Source: JBGTFE01 sp036403235
GTDB taxonomy: Bacteria > Acidobacteriota > Blastocatellia > Pyrinomonadales > Pyrinomonadaceae
Length of the DNA: 61,995 nt
Assembly (NCBI GenBank): GCA_036403235.1
Contig: DASWRI010000074.1
Span: 1-61,995, forward strand
Direction of reading: 5' to 3'
The notes beneath the pieces are model-generated. The model was not told where the DNA came from. It ran no database searches and worked only from the letters and a program-made list of their open reading frames with translations. This document shows, in pieces, positions 44,414-52,207 of this stretch. The position numbers and the translations under genes are program-made. The number at the start of each line of letters is the position of its first letter. The stretch's first letter is position 1.

Positions 44414-46474
44414 ATGAAAAAAGTTGTCTTGGTCATATTGTTTAATTTATTTATCTCAGCAGTTTACGCCGCCGACGGCGATTTGGACACAGCGTTTAAC
44501 GCCTCGGCGGTTCAGTTCGGCTCGCAGGCTACGCTTTATAAAGTTCGTCTGGCGGCGAACGGCAAAATGTACATCTCGGGCGCGATGACGCAGCTCAACG
44601 GCGCGGCGTATTCGAAACCAATCGCGCGACTCAACGCCGACGGTACGACCGATACGGCTTTTGCGGCGGCGATTGACGCGTTCGGCACGGCTTATGATTT
44701 TGCCGTCTATCCCGACAACAAAGTCGTTCTCGCCGCGACAGTCGGCGGAGCGCCGAAAATCGTGCGCCTCAATGCCGACGGAAGTCTCGATTCGAGCTTC
44801 GCGGGGCAGACATTCGACACGCTGCCCGAATATATCCGCAGCGTCGCCATTCAAGCAGACGGCAAAGTTCTGGTCGGCGGATATTTTACGACCATCGGCG
44901 GCGCGCCGCACGCCAGCCTCGTGCGGCTCAACGCGGACGGAACAGTTGACACGGGCTTTAATCCGAATTTGACCGGCGACAGCATATTTTATGTCGCAAC
45001 AATAGTCGTGCAGCCCGACAATAAAATTCTCATCGGCGGAAGCTTTAAAGGCGTCGTCGGCGCGCTTCGTTTCGACATCGCGCGGCTCAACCCGGACGGC
45101 ACTTCCGACACGGTTTTTAATCAGGGCGTCGGCGCGCAGCGACCCGACCAGCTCAATTTTTCCTACGGCGCAAACGATATCAAGCTTCTGCCCGACGGTC
45201 GTATTTATTTTGTCGACGCTGCGCTTTATTACAACGGCACGCCGACCGGCGAAGTCGTCCGTCTCAACAGCAACGGAACGCGCGACACGACGTTTAATTT
45301 GTCGCCGAACAAAGTCGGCGTCAACGGTCTGGCGGTGCAGAGCGACGGAAAAGTTATCGTCGTCGGTCGCGGGAAAAATTACACGTCCGGTTTTCCGGTG
45401 ATTCGCAACGGCGCGGTCAAAATCAATCCGGACGGCTCGATTGACACGAGCTTTTCGCCCGTCGGAATCCCGAACGGCGAGCAGGTTTTCAGCATTGCGA
45501 TTCAGACGGACGGCAAAATCGTGCTTGTCGGCAATTTCGCGATGTTTAATAACGTGGCGAAAAACGCGATTGTACGCCTTTTGAATACGATTTCCGCCGC
45601 GCCGGTTTTTCAAAGCAACCGCGTTTCGGATTTCGACGGCGACGGGCGCGCCGACGCGTCGGTTTTTCGCAACGGCGAGTGGTTTATCAATCCTTCAAAC
45701 GCGCCGAGCGTTGCGCCGAACGCGTTTTACTCGGTTCAGTTCGGTCTGGCGACCGATAAGCTCGCGCCCGCCGATTACGACGGCGACGGGAAAACGGACG
45801 TCGCCGTCTGGCGCGAAAACGTTTCGGGCAACCAGGCTTATTTTTATATTCTGCAATCTGCGACCGGCGCGGTGCGCGTCGAGCAGTTCGGTTTGACGGG
45901 CGACGTTTTAGCCGCCGGTGATTGGGACGGCGACGGCAAAGCCGATTTGGCGACCTGGCGCGGCGGCGCGCAAAGCTATTTCTTTTATCGCGGAAGCTTG
46001 AACAATCCGAGCTCGAACGTGACTTATGTGCCGTGGGGAACGACGGGCGACAAACCGGTGCGCGGCGATTTTGACGGCGACAGCAAGCTCGATGCGGCCG
46101 TTTATCGCCCGGCAAATCAAATTTGGTATATTCGTCAAAGCGCCGATAATCAAACTATTTCGCGCCAGTTCGGGCTTTCGGCGGATAAATTAGTTCCCGC
46201 CGATTTCGACGGCGACGGAAAATCTGACATCGCCGTTTTTCGCGGCGGCGTCTGGTATGTCTGGCAGTCTTCAAACAATCAGATTCGCTATCAAAACTGG
46301 GGCGCGGCGACAGACACGCTGGTTCCCTCGGATTACGACGGCGACGGGAAAACCGATTTTGCCGTCTGGCGCAGCGGAACTTATTACATTCTAAACAGCG
46401 CAAACGCAGCAATCAGTTACCAGAATTTCGGCGGAAGCGGCGATGTTCCGGCGGCTTCCGCTTTTGTTCGCTAA
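44414..46474 (+). CDS. Secreted delta-60 / FG-GAP repeat protein
   Basis: 686 residues with a signal peptide (1-19). The first half (about 25-390) is a chain of delta-60 repeats, seen as RLNADGT-DT-F and QADGKVLVGG. The second half carries seven or so FG-GAP/VCBS units with DxDGDGKxD calcium-binding loops (DFDGDGRADASVFR, DYDGDGKTDVAVWR, DFDGDSKLDAAVYR). A surface or exported protein with a beta-propeller fold. A good GAGGAG ribosome site is present. A strong terminator follows. Confidence 0.92.
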   Translation: MKKVVLVILFNLFISAVYAADGDLDTAFNASAVQFGSQATLYKVRLAANGKMYISGAMTQLNGAAYSKPIARLNADGTTDTAFAAAIDAFGTAYDFAVYPDNKVVLAATVGGAPKIVRLNADGSLDSSFAGQTFDTLPEYIRSVAIQADGKVLVGGYFTTIGGAPHASLVRLNADGTVDTGFNPNLTGDSIFYVATIVVQPDNKILIGGSFKGVVGALRFDIARLNPDGTSDTVFNQGVGAQRPDQLNFSYGANDIKLLPDGRIYFVDAALYYNGTPTGEVVRLNSNGTRDTTFNLSPNKVGVNGLAVQSDGKVIVVGRGKNYTSGFPVIRNGAVKINPDGSIDTSFSPVGIPNGEQVFSIAIQTDGKIVLVGNFAMFNNVAKNAIVRLLNTISAAPVFQSNRVSDFDGDGRADASVFRNGEWFINPSNAPSVAPNAFYSVQFGLATDKLAPADYDGDGKTDVAVWRENVSGNQAYFYILQSATGAVRVEQFGLTGDVLAAGDWDGDGKADLATWRGGAQSYFFYRGSLNNPSSNVTYVPWGTTGDKPVRGDFDGDSKLDAAVYRPANQIWYIRQSADNQTISRQFGLSADKLVPADFDGDGKSDIAVFRGGVWYVWQSSNNQIRYQNWGAATDTLVPSDYDGDGKTDFAVWRSGTYYILNSANAAISYQNFGGSGDVPAASAFVR

Positions 46475-46494
46475 AATTTTTGGAGCATTTTTGA

Positions 46495-46532
46495 AAAAGG
46501 CCTGCTTCCGAATTGCCGGAAGCGGGCCTTTT
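46495..46532. terminator. Terminator of the FG-GAP gene
   Basis: 16 bp stem AAAAGGCCTGCTTCCG / CGGAAGCGGGCCTTTT with one G.U pair, six-base loop, bases 46495-46532. Convergent with mqnA, so it may stop both. Confidence 0.93.
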
Positions 46533-46536
46533 CCGC

Positions 46537-47376
46537 TTATTTTTCGATGAATTGTAAATCTTTTCGATTTTCGATTAAGCCGTGTTTATGAGCTAAATCG
46601 TAATAAAGCGATAAACCTTGCCGCATCGAATCGTCAATCGTGTAAGAGATATTTTCCGAAAGATATTTTGTGAAATCGTCGCGCGCCAACGTAATTTCGG
46701 TTTCGTAATTTGAAATAATTTCGCCGAGATGAGCCAGACCTTCATCGCGCGCCGCCGCAAAATCAATCGTTCGCGCGATTTCCGTTTTTTCCCCGTTCGC
46801 CATCCACATCGCAAAAACAAATCCGAATCCGGTAAAACTTTTCCATACTTCGGCCAAATCGAATTTTCTGATTTCGTCCTGTATCCTGTGTTCTGTATCC
46901 GGCGCTTCTTCAAAATCCGCAATCAGAAGCGCCGGGTCGCCGATGAGCAAAGCGCAATCGGAACCGGAAAGCATTTCGGTTAAATTCGGCTTTGCCGTTT
47001 TCCATTCGGGCTCCGTTTCTAAAAATTCGCGGAAAATAATTTTCGTCAGCGCGACCGAAGTTTTTGAAGAAACGTCCAAAGAGACGGTTTTCACGTCGCG
47101 CAAACTTTTGCCTCTGGTGACGAGACAGACGCTTCTGACCTTTTCCTTTGCGCCGACGCAGACCTCGGGGACGAGCAAAACGTCTTCGATTCTTTGATAT
47201 TCGATGACCGGAACGAGCGCCGCATCGACGCGTTTTTCCCGCAAAAGCTCGGCCGAGCGGGCGGGCGCGTTGTCGAGGATAAGCTCGTATTTCCCGCGCG
47301 TCGTGCCGTAAAGAAACGACCAGATGAGAGGCGCTGTGTTCGAATAGCTTGAAGCGGAAATTCGCGGCGTCGGCAT
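46537..47376 (-). CDS. mqnA: Chorismate dehydratase (futalosine pathway)
   Basis: 279 residues from the ATG at 47376, which is one base after the GNAT stop; an in-frame start 19 codons upstream reads back into that gene. Seen: RISASSYSNTAPLIWSFLYG, a substrate loop near 85 (PVIEYQRI), LLIGDPALL, and WKSFTGFGFVFAMW. MqnA dehydrates chorismate to 3-enolpyruvyl-benzoate, the first futalosine step. The loop EEAPDTEHRIQDEIRKF (about 154-171), between two conserved blocks, is longer than usual and encoded by word-repeat DNA. Confidence 0.93.
   Translation of the reverse strand: MPTPRISASSYSNTAPLIWSFLYGTTRGKYELILDNAPARSAELLREKRVDAALVPVIEYQRIEDVLLVPEVCVGAKEKVRSVCLVTRGKSLRDVKTVSLDVSSKTSVALTKIIFREFLETEPEWKTAKPNLTEMLSGSDCALLIGDPALLIADFEEAPDTEHRIQDEIRKFDLAEVWKSFTGFGFVFAMWMANGEKTEIARTIDFAAARDEGLAHLGEIISNYETEITLARDDFTKYLSENISYTIDDSMRQGLSLYYDLAHKHGLIENRKDLQFIEK
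46878..46900 (-). repeat. Word-repeat run inside mqnA
   Basis: On the + strand CCTGTATCCTGTG then TTCTGTATCC, three near-copies of a seven- to eight-base word resembling the CCTGTCTATCCTGTC arm of palindrome P8. In frame, it encodes about residues 159-167 of mqnA. Confidence 0.5.
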
Positions 47377-47377
47377 T

Positions 47378-47665
47378 TTATCTGGCGAGAATGTCCTCGT
47401 ATTCTTCCGACGACTCCAAAACTTCTTTGACAAACGGGCAGGTCGGCTTTATCAATAAATTTTTCGCGCGCGCGTATTTGACGGCCGCTTTGACGAGTTG
47501 TTTGCCGATACCTTTGCCTTCGAGCGCCTCGTCGACTTCGGTGTGGTCAATCACGATTTTGCGCGAGCCTTCGCGCCGGTAAGTCATCTCCGCAATCCAT
47601 TCGCCGTCTTCGTCCGCGATATAAAACGCGCCGCGGTTTCCGTGTTCTTCTCTTTTGATTATCAT
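47378..47665 (-). CDS. Short GNAT acetyltransferase (YjdJ type)
   Basis: 95 residues, the minimal GNAT fold. Acetyl-CoA motif LEGKGIGKQLVKAAVKYAR (about 48-66) is followed by a NLLIKPTCPFVKEV strand. Family members of this short type likely acetylate small amines or protein N-termini; the substrate is unknown. Directly upstream of mqnA on the same strand, separated by one base, so probably co-transcribed. Confidence 0.88.
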   Translation of the reverse strand: MIIKREEHGNRGAFYIADEDGEWIAEMTYRREGSRKIVIDHTEVDEALEGKGIGKQLVKAAVKYARAKNLLIKPTCPFVKEVLESSEEYEDILAR

Positions 47666-47743
47666 AAAATAAATTCGCCTTTCTTTAGTTCTAACAAACC
47701 GATTTCACTTTGCCAAATCTCGCTGGTAAATTATTCTTTACTT

Positions 47744-48379
47744 ATGAAAATCTACGACGTAACTGTTCCGGTCAGCGAAAAGGTTCCGGTTTATGAAGGC
47801 GACCCGCGAGTAAAAATCGAAGTCGCGCATTCGATTGCCGGAGGCGACGCGGCCAATGTCACGCAGCTTTGCCTCGGCGCGCACACGGCGACGCACGTCG
47901 ATGCGCCCGCTCATTTTATCGAAGGCGCGAGAAAAGTTCACGAGCTCGATTTGCAAAGATTTATCGGCCGCTGCCGCGTTATAGAATTGGACGAAACCGT
48001 TTTGGCCGTCGCGCCCGAACACGTTGAAAATCTTGAAAATGTCGAACGAGTTTTGTTCAAAACCAGAAATTCCGCCTTTTGGAGTGATGTTTCAGGCGGA
48101 TTTCGCAAAGATTTTACATACATCAGTCCGGAAGCCGCGCGAGTTTTGGTCGAAAAAAATATCAAGCTCGTCGGCATCGATTATCTTTCGGTCGAAAAAT
48201 TCGGCTCGGAGGATTTTGCGACGCATATCACGCTGCTCGAAAAAGAAGTCGCGATAATCGAAGGCCTCGATTTGCGCGCGGTTTCGGCGGGCGAATACGA
48301 ATTGATTTGCCTGCCGCTGAAAATCATCTCGGCGACCGGCGACGGCGCGCCCGCGCGGGCAATTTTAAGAGAAATATAA
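47744..48379 (+). CDS. Cyclase-family metal hydrolase (kynurenine-formamidase-like)
   Basis: 211 residues from the ATG at 47744; longer in-frame starts overlap the divergent GNAT gene. The metal motif GAHTATHVDAPAHF (family HxGTHxDxPxH) is present, with Ala in place of the usual Gly before the second His. DYLSVEKFG and a late HITLLEKEV complete it. These enzymes hydrolyse formylkynurenine or close relatives. Possible coupling with the class I aminotransferase seen at 24.8 kb cannot be judged. The Mo-domain gene follows ten bases later. Confidence 0.87.
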   Translation: MKIYDVTVPVSEKVPVYEGDPRVKIEVAHSIAGGDAANVTQLCLGAHTATHVDAPAHFIEGARKVHELDLQRFIGRCRVIELDETVLAVAPEHVENLENVERVLFKTRNSAFWSDVSGGFRKDFTYISPEAARVLVEKNIKLVGIDYLSVEKFGSEDFATHITLLEKEVAIIEGLDLRAVSAGEYELICLPLKIISATGDGAPARAILREI

Positions 48380-48388
48380 AAATCAAAA

Positions 48389-48898
48389 ATGAAACCATCT
48401 ATTTTTTCAATACTAATCGTATTTTTATTCGTTTTTTCGGCAAACGCGCAGACGCCGAACGCGGCCAAAACAACCGACGAACCCGTTTTGCGTGTGGAAA
48501 TCGACGGCAAAACAATCAATCTAAAATCGTCGGATTTAGCAAAATTGCCGCGTCGCGAAGTAAAAATCAAAAATCAGGACGGCAAAGAAATCGTTTTCGA
48601 AGGCGTCGACGTGCGCGAAATTCTGAAGTCGGCGGGAATAAAGTTCGACAAGGAGACGGAGCGCCTTAATTTAACCAGATTTTTAATCGCCGAAGCCGCA
48701 GACGATTATCGCTCGGTTTTCGCCTTTGCCGAACTCGACCCGGACTTTACCGACAAAACGATTCTGCTGGCGGAAAAATCGGACGGGAAGCCGCTTTCGG
48801 AAAAATACGGGCGCTGGCAAATCGTCGTGCCCGACGAGAAAAAACGAGGTCGCTGGGTGCGGCAGGTTGTCGCCCTGAAAGTAAAGACAGCGCAGTAA
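48389..48898 (+). CDS. Secreted molybdopterin-oxidoreductase-like domain protein
   Basis: 169 residues. A signal peptide (1-20, ANAQ) precedes a domain resembling the sulfite-oxidase Mo-binding fold: FEGVDVREILKSAGI, ADDYRSVFAFAELDPDF, GRWQIVVPDEKKRGRWVRQVVAL. The molybdenum-ligating Cys of the true enzyme is not seen, so it is probably a cofactor-free periplasmic relative, or binds a partner. It lies ten bases after the cyclase gene and so probably shares its transcript. Confidence 0.75.
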   Translation: MKPSIFSILIVFLFVFSANAQTPNAAKTTDEPVLRVEIDGKTINLKSSDLAKLPRREVKIKNQDGKEIVFEGVDVREILKSAGIKFDKETERLNLTRFLIAEAADDYRSVFAFAELDPDFTDKTILLAEKSDGKPLSEKYGRWQIVVPDEKKRGRWVRQVVALKVKTAQ

Positions 48899-48901
48899 AT
48901 T

Positions 48902-49156
48902 ATGAACCGGAAGGAATTTGCCGAATGGCGGCGCGCGATGGCGCAGAAATCTATCGAGGAATTAATCGAAACGCTTTTCGCGGAAGATTTGCAAACCAGA
49001 TTTTTCGCCGAAATGTGTCTCCGCGACGCGACTTCCACCTGACTCGATTTCAAACCCGCGAGTTCGCGGGCGGAACGCGAGAAAGCCATCGAAAACTGGC
49101 GCGCGTGGCTCAGAGAGCGCGACGGAAAGTTTAAGAAAAGACTGAGAAGAAACTGA
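48902..49156 (+). pseudogene. Small gene interrupted by an in-frame TGA
   Basis: Reads 46 residues from the ATG at 48902 (MNRKEFAEWRRAM), then TGA at 49040-49042, then 37 further sense codons in the same frame (LDFKPASSRAEREKAIENWRAWLRER) to a TGA at 49154-49156. The continuation keeps the charged, helical character. A Trp codon TGG mutated to TGA would restore an 84-residue protein. It starts four bases after the Mo-domain gene stop. Selenocysteine is unlikely: no neighbouring SECIS-like hairpin was evident. Sequencing error is the simplest alternative. Confidence 0.6.
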
Positions 49157-49223
49157 AAACTAAAAGCTGAAAGCTGAAAATGAAAAGAACAAACTTTCAG
49201 TTTTCAGTTCTCACTTTTCAGTT
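49151..49223. repeat. Word palindrome P14
   Basis: Left arm (49151-49187) repeats AACTGAAAACTAAAAGC and CTGAAAATG; right arm (49194-49223) repeats CTTTCAGTTTTCAGTT and CTCACTTTTCAGTT. It includes the second stop of the interrupted gene, and a TATAAT (49223-49228) overlaps its end. Confidence 0.7.
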
Positions 49224-49235
49224 ATAATTGCTTTT

Positions 49236-49598
49236 ATGAATGTTGACGAACAAAGCTACCGGGAAAAAGTTTACGAAATCGTCCGCGAGATTCCTGTCGG
49301 GAAAGTGATGACCTACGGGCAATTAGCGGATATCTTAGGCGAAGGCTACACGGCGCGGACAATCGGCTATGTGATGCACGCGGCCGACACGGAAAACGTG
49401 CCGTGGCAAAGAGTAATCAATTCGCAGGGCGCGTGCTCGACCGGAAAAATGACTTTGCCGGTAAACTTGCAGCAAAAAATGCTCGAAGACGAAGGCGTCG
49501 CGTTTAACGAAAAAGGAAACTGCGATTTAAACGTTTACCGATGGTTTCCCGAAGGCCGCGAGCCGGAAGAAGACGAGCAGCCGAGCTTGTTCGGCTAA
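49236..49598 (+). CDS. Alkyltransferase-like (Atl) DNA-binding protein
   Basis: 120 residues of the MGMT family. The position normally held by the alkyl-acceptor Cys in PCHRV reads VPWQRV (Trp57), the hallmark of Atl proteins, which bind O6-alkylguanine lesions without removing the alkyl group and hand them to nucleotide-excision repair. The Arg finger region TARTIGYVM is kept. The family usually has about 100-110 residues; here there is an acidic C-tail (EPEEDEQPSLFG). Confidence 0.9.
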   Translation: MNVDEQSYREKVYEIVREIPVGKVMTYGQLADILGEGYTARTIGYVMHAADTENVPWQRVINSQGACSTGKMTLPVNLQQKMLEDEGVAFNEKGNCDLNVYRWFPEGREPEEDEQPSLFG

Positions 49599-49620
49599 TC
49601 GATTAATGAGGAATTAGTTG

Positions 49621-50169
49621 ATGAAAAACTTATTTTATCTGTCCGCATTTTGTTTAGTCGTTAGTTTGCTGCTCAATTCAGGCTGCCGGCCCGCACCAAA
49701 AAACAGCTGCGAGATTTCCAGAGCGGATGCGGAAAAGGTTTTGGGAACTTCCATATCGCCGATAGAAAAAAATGCGCCGCAATTAGGACTGAAAGGAACC
49801 GAAGCGGAAAATGCGTGGCAGATGAGAGCTTGCGGGTTTGTTAGCGAAAATGCAAAAAACGACCTTCCCTATTTGTATTGGTATGGCCGCGAATTTGACG
49901 ACGGCGAAGAAGCTCAGCAATTTTTTGAAGAAAAATTTAAAAAAGACCCCCGCACGAAGCAAAACAGGATTTTCGAGAGCATTCCCGGCATCGGAGACGA
50001 AGCTATTTTGTATCAGGAAGAATGGTCTAATAAAAGAGAGACGAGCATCATCGTCAAAAAAGGAAGAAACATATTTTATCTTATAAAAGGCGTCGACCCC
50101 TACAAGGGAATTCCGTCCGACGAAATAAAAGCGCTCGCCAAGAAAATTTCACTGAATACTATCGATTAA
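49621..50169 (+). CDS. Small lipoprotein of unknown function
   Basis: 182 residues from the ATG at 49621 preceded by GAGG. Lipobox LNSGC (Cys 22). The mature domain has four further Cys-poor beta segments, and IPGIGDEAILYQEEW and IIVKKGRNIFYLIKG resemble a DUF3558-like lipoprotein fold; that is a weak resemblance. It ends eight bases before the GlcD-like gene and is probably cotranscribed with it. Confidence 0.78.
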   Translation: MKNLFYLSAFCLVVSLLLNSGCRPAPKNSCEISRADAEKVLGTSISPIEKNAPQLGLKGTEAENAWQMRACGFVSENAKNDLPYLYWYGREFDDGEEAQQFFEEKFKKDPRTKQNRIFESIPGIGDEAILYQEEWSNKRETSIIVKKGRNIFYLIKGVDPYKGIPSDEIKALAKKISLNTID

Positions 50170-50177
50170 ATCAAACT

Positions 50178-51602
50178 ATGTTTCAGTCAATTCACTTCAA
50201 CGCCAAGCCGCGCGCAACTACCAACGCTTCGAAGCCCGAAGTTCTCAAAAAATTAAAATCCATCGTCGGCGCGGAAAACGTTTTAGTCGAGCCGGAAAAG
50301 GTCGAGCCGTACGGCGCGGACGCGGTCAAGGAAAAATTTCCGCCCGAAGCCGTCGTTTTTCCCGAAAGCACAAAGGAAATTGTTGAAATCTTAAAGCTCG
50401 CCAACGAATATCTTTTTCCCGTGACGGCGCGCGGCGGCGGCGTCGGCTACACGGGCGGCGCGGTTCCAATTGACGGCGGCATCGTCGTCGGAACTGACCG
50501 GATGAACAGAATCGTCGAAATCAGCGCCGATGATTTATACGTCGTCTGCCAGCCCGGAATCACGACTTACGAATTACAGCAGGCCGTCGAAAAACACAAT
50601 TTGCTTTTTCCGCCCGACCCGGCGAGCTACAAAAACTCCTACATCGGCGGCAACATCGCCGAAAACGCGGGCGGCATGCGGACGCCGAAATACGGCGTGA
50701 CGAAACATTCGGTTTTGGGATTGGAAGTCGTCACCGCGACGGGCGAAGTTATCCGAACGGGCGGGCGAACGGTCAAAAACGTCGTCGGTTTTGATTTGAC
50801 CGGCTTGATGTGCGGCTCGGAAGGACTTCTCGGAATCATCACCGAGGCGACTTTGAAGCTTTTGCCGATGCCCGAAGCGACTTCGACGGTTCGCGCGAGC
50901 TTTAAAACGATGGAAGCGGCCTGCGAGGTGCTGACGAAATTCACGCCCGAAGGCCTTTTGCCGATGGCGATGGAAGTCATCGACCGCAACTGCATCGGCG
51001 CGATTGAAAAAAACTTCGCTTTCGGTTTCTCGACCGACGCCAACGCGATTTTGCTCGTCGCCGTTGACGGCGAAACGGCGCAGGTCGAGCGCGAATCACG
51101 CATTATCGAGCATATTTTACGCGAAAACGGCGGTTTCGACATTCTTCGCTCGGAAACGAAAGACGAAGAAAACAAGCTCTGGGACGCCCGCCGCGCCATC
51201 TCGCCTTCCTTGATGAAATACGGCACGCTCAAAATCAACGAGGACGTCGTCGTACCGCGTTCCAAAGTTCCCGAGCTCATCCGAAAAGTCGAAGAAATCG
51301 GGCGAAAGCACGACACCTTCGTCGCCAACTTCGGCCACGCCGGCGACGGCAACATCCACGTCAATTTTATGTGCGACCGCGAAAATCCCGAATCAATTCA
51401 AAGAGCGCGCCAATGCGTCAAAGAAACTTTCGCCCTTTCCGTCGCGCTCGGCGGCTCAATCTCCGGCGAACACGGCATCGGCTACGTCAAAGCCGCGTAT
51501 CTCGGAATGGCGATTGACGCACCGACGCTTGAAATTATGAAAAACATCAAAAAAGTATTCGACCCGAACGGCATTTTGAATCCGGGGAAAATGTTTGTTT
51601 GA
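50178..51602 (+). CDS. FAD-linked oxidase (GlcD-like glycolate/D-lactate oxidase)
   Basis: 474 residues of the VAO/PCMH flavoprotein family. PCMH FAD-binding part (about 50-230): TARGGGVGYTGGAVPIDGG, DPASYKNSYIGGNIAENAGGMRTPKYGVT, and a C-terminal substrate domain with GHAGDGNIHVNF and ISGEHGIGYVK. It oxidises a 2-hydroxyacid such as glycolate or D-lactate. GlcE and GlcF partners are not adjacent, so it may act alone. Confidence 0.93.
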   Translation: MFQSIHFNAKPRATTNASKPEVLKKLKSIVGAENVLVEPEKVEPYGADAVKEKFPPEAVVFPESTKEIVEILKLANEYLFPVTARGGGVGYTGGAVPIDGGIVVGTDRMNRIVEISADDLYVVCQPGITTYELQQAVEKHNLLFPPDPASYKNSYIGGNIAENAGGMRTPKYGVTKHSVLGLEVVTATGEVIRTGGRTVKNVVGFDLTGLMCGSEGLLGIITEATLKLLPMPEATSTVRASFKTMEAACEVLTKFTPEGLLPMAMEVIDRNCIGAIEKNFAFGFSTDANAILLVAVDGETAQVERESRIIEHILRENGGFDILRSETKDEENKLWDARRAISPSLMKYGTLKINEDVVVPRSKVPELIRKVEEIGRKHDTFVANFGHAGDGNIHVNFMCDRENPESIQRARQCVKETFALSVALGGSISGEHGIGYVKAAYLGMAIDAPTLEIMKNIKKVFDPNGILNPGKMFV

Positions 51603-51608
51603 TTTTCA

Positions 51609-51767
51609 ATGATAAGAAAATTTGCCTTTACAATATTTTGCACGCTTTTCAGCCCGATTCTTTTATTCGCTTCGATGTTGATAACAGGCGGCGGGCATGG
51701 GAATTTTGGGTCGCTCACTTTTCTTTTTCTGTGGATGTTTTGCGGCAGCATTTTATTTTTTAAGTGA
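51609..51767 (+). CDS. Possible 52-residue two-helix membrane protein
   Basis: MIRKFAFTIFCTLFSP begins a frame of 52 codons with two hydrophobic helices (about 5-25 and 33-51) joined by a TGGGHGNFGS turn. It starts seven bases after GlcD and has no good ribosome site, only coupling by proximity. The hydrophobic content is far above what random AT-rich DNA would give, but no homologue is known to me, so it may be spurious. Confidence 0.45.
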   Translation: MIRKFAFTIFCTLFSPILLFASMLITGGGHGNFGSLTFLFLWMFCGSILFFK

Positions 51768-52207
51768 ATTCTCTTTTTACACTGTGCGTTTGTGTCCCAA
51801 ACGTAAGTTATAATTCCTTATTTCTACGTCGCATCGATTTCTAAGCTGCCGCCAATCACAGTTACGTGCTCTCCTCATGTTCCATTTTAAGATTTACATT
51901 TTAATTTTCAGAATGAATTTTCGAAAGAGATTATTCTAAGGATTGTTGCTCGAAGCCATTTTTTAACTCATAATACACATTCTTTCCTGGATTTTACTCG
52001 TTTTTAACTTTTTCATCCTTTTGAATGCGGAGCGGACTCTTCCGAGTATGCTTAAATGTTATTTGCTTTAACTGGAAGAAATAAATCTTTCGCTTTAATA
52101 AGCTATAAAATAAAAGAGTGACAAAACAGGCTCGAAAACACTGTTTTGTCACTTTTTAATAAGGTCGTTGATGGTGTGCCATCAGAAAAATGCTGAATCA
52201 GAAACTA
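51768..52207. other. Intergenic region, no gene recognised
   Basis: 440 AT-rich bases between the 52-residue frame and the PepSY gene. It holds the hairpin at 52118-52156 and a short inverted repeat, TGATGG/CCATCA at 52169-52184. No long coding frame or tRNA is seen. Confidence 0.6.
52118..52156. terminator. Strong hairpin with T run
   Basis: Perfect 12 bp stem GTGACAAAACAG (52118-52129) / CTGTTTTGTCAC (52141-52152), 11-base loop, then TTTT. It ends transcription from the 52-residue frame side or the PepSY gene side. Its GTGACAAA half-site resembles the upstream sites described at 52722, which may be chance. Confidence 0.82.

Noticed and set aside
47498..47743. A longer start for the cyclase-family gene
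   Set aside because: The extra 82 codons are the complement of the divergent GNAT gene.
48902..49156. TGA at 49040 as selenocysteine
   Set aside because: No neighbouring hairpin of SECIS type and no redox motif around the codon; a Trp-to-stop change is simpler.
1027..49223. The word palindromes as a CRISPR array or insertion-sequence ends
   Set aside because: There is no constant repeat with unique spacers of constant length, and no transposase frame or target duplication is seen near any of them.
52118..52152. A third activator site of the module A/B type
   Set aside because: Only half of the repeat matches (GTGACAAA). The structure is a perfect terminator hairpin, and there is no second repeat at 32 bp or -24/-12 site.
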